This document shows positions 6,701-12,430 of a stretch of DNA of 18,943 nucleotides, piece after piece. The stretch comes from a bacterium (GTDB lineage: Bacteria > JAJVIF01 > JAGGVT01), in assembly GCA_021157815.1 (NCBI GenBank), contig JAGGVT010000100.1:1-18943 (forward strand), read 5' to 3'. A program made the position numbers and the translations under genes. Under the pieces are notes generated by a model. The model saw only the letters and a program-made list of their open reading frames with translations, had not been told where the DNA came from and searched no databases. Numbering within the stretch: position 1 is the first letter of the stretch; each line of letters begins with the position of its first letter.

Positions 6701-6725
6701 CCGGGCACATGTACCCGGTTTTTTT
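6701..6725 (+). terminator. Riboswitch-controlled attenuator before metK
   Basis: CCGGG (6701-6705) pairs with CCCGG (6714-6718) around an eight-base loop, followed by seven T (6719-6725). The stem is short but all GC. Bases 6695-6706 can instead pair with aptamer core bases 6605-6615, which would break this terminator when SAM is absent. Confidence 0.8.
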
Positions 6726-6820
6726 AGTCCTCTTGATATGGCCCAATTAATACCGTCGTTGTGCGGTAATGGGATAGAATATTAATTTTCAACTTAATAA
6801 CCTGAAGGGGTTTAATTAAC

Positions 6821-8029
6821 ATGGCAAAGAAAGATTTTATGTTCACAAGTGAATCAGTTACAGAGGGACATCCGGATAAAGTTGCTGACCAGATTTCTGA
6901 CGGCGTACTTGACGCGATTCTCGAAAAGGATCCGAAAGGGCGTGTTGCATGCGAAACCGCGATAACAACAGGTTTCGTTCTTGTGATGGGTGAAATCACA
7001 ACTGCTGCCTATGTTGAAATTCCAAAAATAGCTCGCCAGACATTAAAGGGAATTGGCTATACCGACAGCCGTTTTGGAATTGACTGGAACACATGCGGCG
7101 TGTTGTCATCCATTGATGAGCAGTCCCCGGATATTGCCGGCGGCGTAAGCACATCAGTTGAAAAGCGCGATGAAAAAACAAAACTGGCCAGAGAGGAAAA
7201 AAGCATTGATGAATTAGGCGCTGGCGACCAGGGCATGATGTTCGGTTATGCATGCCGTGAAACTGATGTCCTCATGCCTTTGCCGATTGTACTGGCGCAT
7301 AAACTCTGCAGGAAATTGGCGGAATTGAGAAAGAAAGGCGACATTATCTTCCTGAGGCCCGACGGCAAATCGCAGGTTACTGTCCAGTATGAAAATGGAA
7401 AACCTAAATCTGTTGACAGAGTTCTTCTTGCAGCTCAGCATGAACCGGATGTTTCAGATAAGGAAATCAGGGAAGTACTGATTGAAAAGGTCATTAAACC
7501 TGTGATTCCGGCTGAACTTATGTCAAAAGACATTCAGTTTTTGATAAACACGTCCGGTCGATTTGTTATCGGCGGACCTCAAGCGGACGCTGGTTTGACT
7601 GGAAGGAAAATAATCGTTGACACATACGGCGGATTCGGACGCCACGGTGGAGGCGCGTTCAGCGGAAAAGACCCATCCAAGGTTGACAGGTCGGCAAGTT
7701 ATGCCGCAAGATGGGTGGCGAAGAATCTTGTCGCGGCTGGTGTCGCGGACAATCTTGAAATCCAGATTGCATACGCGATTGGAGTGGCAGAGCCTTTCAG
7801 CATCATGGTTGACACGTTTGGCACTGGGAAAATAGATGAGGACAAAATCGTTGAATTAATCAATGGCCATTTTGACCTGAGGCCCGGCGCAATCATTCGG
7901 GACTTGAATCTGCGAAGGCCAATTTACCAGCAGGTCGCAGCGTATGGGCACTTCGGACGGGATGACCTCAATCTGCCGTGGGAGGATATTTCAAAAGCGG
8001 ACGCGATTAAGCAGGACGCCGGATTATAG
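6821..8029 (+). CDS. metK: S-adenosylmethionine synthetase MetK
   Basis: MetK makes SAM from ATP and methionine. The 402-residue protein has all the family landmarks: [19 protein letters not shown] near residue 17, the methionine and ATP loop [35 protein letters not shown], the glycine-rich [20 protein letters not shown] loop, and AIGVAEP near the C-terminal domain. The length is a little above the roughly 380-400 norm. AAGGGG at 6805-6810, ten bases before the ATG, supports the start. It is the only gene of its transcript, controlled by the SAM-I riboswitch upstream. A 110-bp palindromic element begins 37 bases after its stop and may act as a transcript end. Confidence 0.97.
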   Translation: MAKKDFMFTSESVTEGHPDKVADQISDGVLDAILEKDPKGRVACETAITTGFVLVMGEITTAAYVEIPKIARQTLKGIGYTDSRFGIDWNTCGVLSSIDEQSPDIAGGVSTSVEKRDEKTKLAREEKSIDELGAGDQGMMFGYACRETDVLMPLPIVLAHKLCRKLAELRKKGDIIFLRPDGKSQVTVQYENGKPKSVDRVLLAAQHEPDVSDKEIREVLIEKVIKPVIPAELMSKDIQFLINTSGRFVIGGPQADAGLTGRKIIVDTYGGFGRHGGGAFSGKDPSKVDRSASYAARWVAKNLVAAGVADNLEIQIAYAIGVAEPFSIMVDTFGTGKIDEDKIVELINGHFDLRPGAIIRDLNLRRPIYQQVAAYGHFGRDDLNLPWEDISKADAIKQDAGL

Positions 8030-8066
8030 GTGAAGGTGTCTCAGAATTCAGGAAAACGGCTAAAAT

Positions 8067-8176
8067 TGTCATTCCGAGCGTAGCGAAGAATCTATATGCG
8101 ACTGTGTTAATGATTATATCTGATGAGAAATATATACGTTATTGCAAATAGATTCTTCACTACGTTCAGAATGACA
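8067..8176 (-). mobile_element. 110-bp inverted-repeat element, copy 2 (inverted relative to copy 1)
   Basis: The element has the same length as the copy at 6350-6459, and its reverse complement aligns to that copy without gaps. The ends read TGTCATTCCGAGCG on the left and, reverse-complemented, TGTCATTCTGAACG on the right. The two copies flank the riboswitch-metK unit as large inverted repeats. No coding content. Confidence 0.75.
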
Positions 8177-8219
8177 GAAAAATTGAGGTTCTGAGACAAT
8201 TTCTAGGTTTTACGAGTTT

Positions 8220-8274
8220 CCAGAATGAACATTCCAGAATGAACATTCCAGAATGAACATTCCAGAATGAACAT
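8220..8274 (+). repeat. 14-bp tandem repeat, four units, upstream of the peptide-binding lipoprotein gene
   Basis: CCAGAATGAACATT occurs four times in a row, the last lacking its final base. The array is also an alternating palindrome: GAATG and CATTC half-sites alternate every 7 bp, separated by AA and CA. It ends one base before the AAGGA ribosome site of the next gene, so it lies in the leader or promoter. The unit resembles the CAGAATGACA end of the element finishing at 8176. It is not a CRISPR. Confidence 0.85.
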
Positions 8275-8286
8275 AAGGACTTGATT

Positions 8287-9948
8287 ATGAATATCTCCAA
8301 ATGGAATCTTATTCCACTTGTTTGCATATTGTTATCAGCTTTCGTTTCATGTGGCCACGATACTGGATTCAATCGGGGACCGGTAAAGAATAAGATTTAC
8401 AACTTTCCGTGCTCATCTGAGATTTCAACACTTGATCCCGCGCTGGCATCAAACATGAGCGAGGAATCAATCATCTGTGAGATTTTCGATTCCCTTGTTA
8501 CACTCGACAACGATTTGAATATCATTCCTGAAATCGCGCAAAGCTGGGAATATGATTCAGAATCAGCGACGTACACGTTTCATATAAGAAAAGGAATCAA
8601 ATTCCATGATGGAGGCATACTGACAGCGAACGATGTAAAAGCTTCGTTCACTCGTTTGATTAATCCTGATATTAAAGCGCGGAATTCTGACTGGGCGATG
8701 TGGATAAAAGGAACATCAGCTTACTCCAAAGGTGAGTCTGAGGATATTTCCGGTCTGAGAGTAACGGATAATTTCACGATTGAGATACAACTTCATGAAG
8801 CTTACATTCCATTTATTGATATGCTCACAACCTCAACTTTTTCAATCATGCCATCCAAACTGGCTGAAAGAAGCGTTGATAACGGTGAATTCATACCTGT
8901 TGGTTCAGGCCCTTTCATATATGTTAAAACTCGGAGTGATGGCTCGGTTGCTCTTAAAGCGAACGACATGTACTATTCAGGCAGCCCAAAGCTGGATGGG
9001 ATTTTGTTTAGAGTAATCAAGGAACCATCCAAAATGATTGAGGAATATCGCAAAGGAAATCTTCACCATACATGGGTGTTCCCCGAACTTGCGGAGAAAA
9101 TTCTGGCTGATGAAACTATCGCGGGACAGATTCAAACATACCCAATAAACGCGATGTATTTCTATGCATTTAACCTGGATAAGTTGAATAGATTTGGCGG
9201 CAGCAAGGAAAACAAGCGGCTTCTCCGGCAGGCGATAAATTATGCTGTTGACCGTGAAACGATTTGCAGGGATGTTTTCATGGGGCGATGCGTTCAGACT
9301 GGTTCTGTCATACCGTCAGGGATTTGCGGATACTCCAATCCGCTTTCAGAACGGCTTGGTTTTGAGCGCGATCCTGTCAAAGCACGTGAACTGCTGGAGC
9401 AGGCGGGATATGCTAATGGTGAGGATGTTGGAAAAGTCAGCCTGTTCACAACATACGAAAGCCCGAATATTGAAATTGCCGAGATTTTCAAAAACAACCT
9501 TGGCGAAATCGGGCTGGATGTGGAAATTGTCGCGAAGGACAAGGAAAATTACCTGAAAGCGGTTCAAGAGGGCGATCCCGCACTGTTCAGTTATGAATGG
9601 TACATGCAGTATCCAAATGTGGATAACATATTTTCGATGTTCCATACTGAAAACGCTGATGGCGGCCAGAATTTCGCGCGCATGACGAGGGATTATATCG
9701 ACTCGATAATTGATGAATACCGCCAGTGTGAAAACGCCGATGAAAGACAGAGTACGTACACGGAATTGGAACGCCAGCTGACTTTCGATGCCCCCTGGGT
9801 TTTCATGTTCCATTTGAAAAACGCCATTCTTGTAAATCCTGAAGTTGAAGGATTGCTCGACCAACTTGGCCAGTTCGATTACAGGGAATCAATCTCACAT
9901 GTACGCATGGAAAAGGTCGATCTTGTGTTTGTTGAAGAGAAGGAGTAA
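8287..9948 (+). CDS. ABC transporter substrate-binding lipoprotein, oligopeptide/dipeptide family (SBP_bac_5)
   Basis: The 553-residue protein starts with a lipoprotein signal peptide: M-N-I-S-K, a hydrophobic stretch, then a lipobox AFVSC with the lipidated cysteine at residue 22. The mature part has OppA/DppA family features: STLDPALASNMSEESIICEIFDSLV, HIRKGIKFHDGGILTANDVKASF, PVGSGPF, and INYAVDRETICRDVF, followed by PVKARELLEQAGY. It should be anchored outside the cytoplasmic membrane and bind a peptide or similar solute, but no permease or ATPase genes are next to it. The ATG at 8287 is chosen because AAGGA (8275-8279) is seven bases upstream; the in-frame TTG at 8281 is too close. aroC follows after two bases, an unusual partner. 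Confidence 0.9.
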   Translation: MNISKWNLIPLVCILLSAFVSCGHDTGFNRGPVKNKIYNFPCSSEISTLDPALASNMSEESIICEIFDSLVTLDNDLNIIPEIAQSWEYDSESATYTFHIRKGIKFHDGGILTANDVKASFTRLINPDIKARNSDWAMWIKGTSAYSKGESEDISGLRVTDNFTIEIQLHEAYIPFIDMLTTSTFSIMPSKLAERSVDNGEFIPVGSGPFIYVKTRSDGSVALKANDMYYSGSPKLDGILFRVIKEPSKMIEEYRKGNLHHTWVFPELAEKILADETIAGQIQTYPINAMYFYAFNLDKLNRFGGSKENKRLLRQAINYAVDRETICRDVFMGRCVQTGSVIPSGICGYSNPLSERLGFERDPVKARELLEQAGYANGEDVGKVSLFTTYESPNIEIAEIFKNNLGEIGLDVEIVAKDKENYLKAVQEGDPALFSYEWYMQYPNVDNIFSMFHTENADGGQNFARMTRDYIDSIIDEYRQCENADERQSTYTELERQLTFDAPWVFMFHLKNAILVNPEVEGLLDQLGQFDYRESISHVRMEKVDLVFVEEKE

Positions 9949-9950
9949 CC

Positions 9951-11105
9951 ATGGGAAGGCTGAAATTCCTGACCGCCGGAGAATCGCATGGAAAGTGCCT
10001 TGTGGGAATTCTTGAAGGCGTTCCGGCGGGATTGGAATTGTCTGCCGATGATTTTGAGCGGGATTTATCAAAGCGTTCCCTCGGTATTGGCAGAAGTTCA
10101 AGAATGAAAGTTGAGAAATCCGGCGTAGAAATCCTGTCCGGTGTAAGGCTTGGCAAAACAACAGGCGCGCCAATCGCTGTCAGGATTGAAAACATGGTTC
10201 ATGACAAATGGGCGGATGTTGTGAAAATTGAAAAAGGGGAGGGGGGGAGTAAACCAATTACAACCCCAAGGCCAGGACATGCGGATTATGCCGGATTTGG
10301 TAAATTCAGGCTTGATGACATTCGTGATGTAATCGAGCGCGCAAGCGCCAGAGAGACTGCTGTACGATGCGCTCTGGGTGCAATAGCGCGTAAATTCCTT
10401 GCCGCATTAAAAATCGAGATTATGTCAAGGCCGCTTGTTATCGGTGATGTTCATTTCGATTATGAAATTCCATTTCCAACCAGTCAGGATTTGCCGGATG
10501 GATTGGAATCTCTGGAAATGGAAGCTGAAGAAAAATACTGCAATGAAAAACAAAAGGAACTTGAAAATCTGGAAAAATCGCTTGAAGAAACCGGCGATAC
10601 GACAGGAGGAATATTTCAGATCATCGCTTCCGGTTTGCCGGTTGGATTGGGTTCATATACACAGGCTGATAAACGCTTGGATGCTCTGCTCGGCTACTCT
10701 ATAATGAGTATTCCATCTGTAAAGGGATTCGCAATCGGTGCGATTATGGTATCGGATTTCCATCATGGATTATCGTACATGGATAGTTTTACAAAACACC
10801 AGGATGAATTTCTTTCTCGTTCAACAAACAATGCTGGCGGTATAGAAGGTGGTATCACAAACGGGCAGCCGATTATTTTAAGTGGATGTGTAAAACCTGT
10901 TCCCACAACCAAAACACCTCAAAAATCATTTGACCTTGCATCGATGAAAGAGAAGGATTCGTTTTATGAAAACGCGGATTTGTGGGTCGTGGAAGCTGCG
11001 GGTGTAATTGCTGAGGGAATGACAGCGATTGTAATAATGGATGCTGTTCTTGATAAATTCGGTGGTGATTCCTTATCTGAAACCAAAGAGAGATTTCCCT
11101 TTTGA
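9951..11105 (+). CDS. aroC: Chorismate synthase AroC
   Basis: AroC makes chorismate from EPSP with reduced FMN, the last shikimate-pathway step. The 384-residue protein contains GESHG (H13), TTPRPGHADYAGFGKF (H110), ERASARETAVRCALGAIA, GDTTGGIFQIIASGLPVGLGSY, SIPSVKGFAIG and STNNAGGIEGGITNGQPI, all in family order. A highly charged Glu/Lys-rich stretch at about residues 186-218 precedes GDTTGG and looks longer than usual. Its AGGAG ribosome site (9941-9945) lies in the last codons of the lipoprotein gene, two bases after which it starts, so translation is probably coupled. No other aro gene is nearby. No clear terminator follows; the next gene, rex, has its own upstream region of about 200 bases. 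Confidence 0.96.
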   Translation: MGRLKFLTAGESHGKCLVGILEGVPAGLELSADDFERDLSKRSLGIGRSSRMKVEKSGVEILSGVRLGKTTGAPIAVRIENMVHDKWADVVKIEKGEGGSKPITTPRPGHADYAGFGKFRLDDIRDVIERASARETAVRCALGAIARKFLAALKIEIMSRPLVIGDVHFDYEIPFPTSQDLPDGLESLEMEAEEKYCNEKQKELENLEKSLEETGDTTGGIFQIIASGLPVGLGSYTQADKRLDALLGYSIMSIPSVKGFAIGAIMVSDFHHGLSYMDSFTKHQDEFLSRSTNNAGGIEGGITNGQPIILSGCVKPVPTTKTPQKSFDLASMKEKDSFYENADLWVVEAAGVIAEGMTAIVIMDAVLDKFGGDSLSETKERFPF

Positions 11106-11148
11106 ATCTTTGTTTAACTTCAAATTGATGATTGTTGATAAAACGTGA

Positions 11149-11166
11149 TTGTGATAAAATTAACAA
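11149..11166. promoter_or_regulatory. Candidate Rex operator
   Basis: TTGTGATAAAATTAACAA closely matches the known Rex site form TTGTGAA-N4-TTCACAA / TTGTTAA-N4-TTAACAA, with right spacing and conserved outer TTGT...ACAA. It lies about 140 bases before rex, suggesting autoregulation. It is about 80 bases upstream of the promoter proposed at 11247, so either the site acts at a distance or another promoter is used. Confidence 0.55.
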
Positions 11167-11246
11167 GCTATTAGTCCTCTGATAATCAAATTGTTTAATA
11201 ACTTGGATTAGAACTTATGACATTTAGTGTTTTCGATACTGGAGTA

Positions 11247-11275
11247 TTAACTGGTACGATTACGACAGTTATATT
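11247..11275 (+). promoter_or_regulatory. Possible promoter for rex
   Basis: TTAACT (11247-11252) and TATATT (11270-11275) are 17 bp apart in an AT-rich region. The start would be near 11282, giving a short leader with AAGG at 11297-11300 before the rex ATG. The match is moderate. Confidence 0.35.
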
Positions 11276-11307
11276 AACTAAAAGTAAAACAAATTAAGGT
11301 TGCGATA

Positions 11308-11961
11308 ATGGTAAAAAAGAACGATAACCGTGACTTTTCACAGATTCCAAGAGTGGTAATCAAGCGCTTGTTTAAATATCATTCTGCGCTTGAGAACCTT
11401 CTAAGCAAGGGAACCGTTAAAGTAAGCTCAAAAAGCTTAAGCGCCGATGTGCATGTCAAAGCGTCACAATTAAGAAAAGACCTTGCATATTGCGGTGAGT
11501 TTGGAACTCGTGGAAAGGGTTATGATGTCAAATATCTTAATGGCAAACTTGCGGAAATTCTTGGCCTTCATACTGAATGGAATTACATTCTTGCGGGATT
11601 CGGGCATGTCGGTCACGCGTTCGTTTGCTATGAGGGCATATTTCGAAAAGGATTCAATGTTAAAGGTATCTTTGATATTGATGAGAAAAAAATCGGCCAG
11701 GTTTTTCGCGGAATTGAAATATGTGATATCTCGAAGATGCCTGAAATTGTAAGAGAGCATAATGTTCAAATAGGCGTAATTACCGTGCCATTTGATAGCG
11801 GACAATCCGTTTGCGACAAGATGATTGAGGCTGGCATCACTGCAATTCTGAATTTCGCTCCAGTGCTTCTCAAACCCAAGAAATCAATTTTTATCGAACG
11901 AATTGATATTTCAAGGGAATTGGTTACCCTGAGCCACTACCTTTCACATCACAAAGAATAA
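11308..11961 (+). CDS. rex: Redox-sensing transcriptional repressor Rex
   Basis: Rex senses the NADH/NAD+ ratio and releases DNA when NADH rises, derepressing fermentation or respiration genes. The 217-residue protein has the N-terminal winged helix (IPRVVIKRLFKYHSALENLL, SQLRKDLAYCGEFGTRGKGY) and a Rossmann fold with GFGHVG at residues 97-102 and FDIDEKKIGQ after the second strand. The signatures ITVPFDSGQ and GITAILNFAPVLL near the C-terminus complete the call. AAGG seven bases before the ATG supports the start. A candidate Rex operator lies upstream at 11149. The TAA stop codon is duplicated as the apparent target site of a 357-bp element that follows directly. Confidence 0.96.
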   Translation: MVKKNDNRDFSQIPRVVIKRLFKYHSALENLLSKGTVKVSSKSLSADVHVKASQLRKDLAYCGEFGTRGKGYDVKYLNGKLAEILGLHTEWNYILAGFGHVGHAFVCYEGIFRKGFNVKGIFDIDEKKIGQVFRGIEICDISKMPEIVREHNVQIGVITVPFDSGQSVCDKMIEAGITAILNFAPVLLKPKKSIFIERIDISRELVTLSHYLSHHKE

Positions 11962-12103
11962 TACCAAATCCATATTGATGTTTAACATTTCGGGGCAAAT
12001 AACACAATCAAGTTGAACAACCAGTCATTCCCGCGAAAGCGGGAATCCATTTTTCTTTTATAGAAGAGCTGGGATCTCTCATTTTTAAATGGATTCCCGC
12101 TTT

Positions 12104-12232
12104 CGGGCTTGTTGAAAAAGCTTATTTTATCCCGAACCGTAGGGGCAGCCCTCTGTGGCTGCCCTGTATTTACAGCAAACCTAAAGGCAGGCACAGAGAC
12201 CTGCCCCTACATAATTATGTTTTTCAACAGTC
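12104..12232. mobile_element. Inner element inserted in the hairpin loop of the middle element
   Basis: TGTTGAAAAA (12110-12119) and TTTTTCAACA (12220-12229) are 10-bp inverted repeats near both ends. GCTTT precedes (12099-12103) and follows (12233-12237) it, a likely 5-bp target duplication. No coding content. Confidence 0.65.
12139..12210. repeat. Paired hairpin arms inside the inner element (possible fourth layer)
   Basis: GTAGGGGCAG (12139-12148) and CTGCCCCTAC (12201-12210) are inverted copies. Each arm also folds by itself: the left pairs GGGCAGCC with GGCTGCCC. The arms differ at three base-paired positions in ways that keep pairing when read in the same orientation. It may be a separate element or the body of the inner one. 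Confidence 0.5.
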
Positions 12233-12325
12233 GCTTTTGCGGGAATGACATAATTCTTTTCGCGGTAGTTAAGGGATTAGTTTGAAATCAAATGTTGGAT
12301 ATCAATCAGGATTTGGTATAAGAGC

Positions 12326-12358
12326 AAAAAAACGTTCCCGTGAACAGGTCGTTTTTTT
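12326..12358. terminator. Bidirectional terminator between rex and pilB
   Basis: AAAAAAACG (12326-12334) pairs with CGTTTTTTT (12350-12358) around a 15-base loop, giving a T-run in either direction. It lies between convergent rex and pilB. If the nested elements are removed it would begin four bases after the rex stop codon, so it was probably the original rex terminator. Confidence 0.6.
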
Positions 12359-12430
12359 ATAAGAACAAATAAAACAGCAGAGAGTTTGACTATCTGCTAT
12401 TGTGATTTTAAGCGTATTATTTATTATTTA

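Larger units (their letters stand above)
12024..12249. mobile_element. Middle element of the nested cluster, palindromic arms
   Basis: The left arm, 12024-12050, begins GTCATTCCCGCG and is itself a hairpin with a GAAA loop (TTCCCGC-GAAA-GCGGGAA). The right arm is its reverse complement but is split: 12089-12103 and 12233-12249, with 129 bases in between. Joining the halves restores the arm with one mismatch in 27. Confidence 0.7.
11962..12318. mobile_element. Outer element of a nested MITE cluster, inserted at the rex stop codon
   Basis: The termini TACCAAATCC (11962-11971) and GGATTTGGTA (12309-12318) are perfect 10-bp inverted repeats, and similarity continues inward for about 40 bases (ATTGAT, then AACATTT in both). 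TAA flanks both sides (11959-11961, 12319-12321), a likely 3-bp target duplication. No transposase is encoded, so it is non-autonomous. Two smaller elements lie inside it. Confidence 0.7.

Noticed and set aside
6577-6725. tRNA-like or T-box reading of the metK leader
   Set aside because: The S-box core, P1-P4 layout and metK context fit SAM-I fully; no T-box sequence or tRNA arms are present.
8220-8274. CRISPR array or heat-shock element reading of the 14-bp repeats
   Set aside because: Units are directly adjacent with no spacers, ruling out CRISPR; the GAA/TTC pattern is a eukaryotic factor site and meaningless here.
8281-8286. TTG start of the peptide-binding lipoprotein
   Set aside because: Only one base separates it from the AAGGA ribosome site; the ATG at 8287 is spaced correctly.
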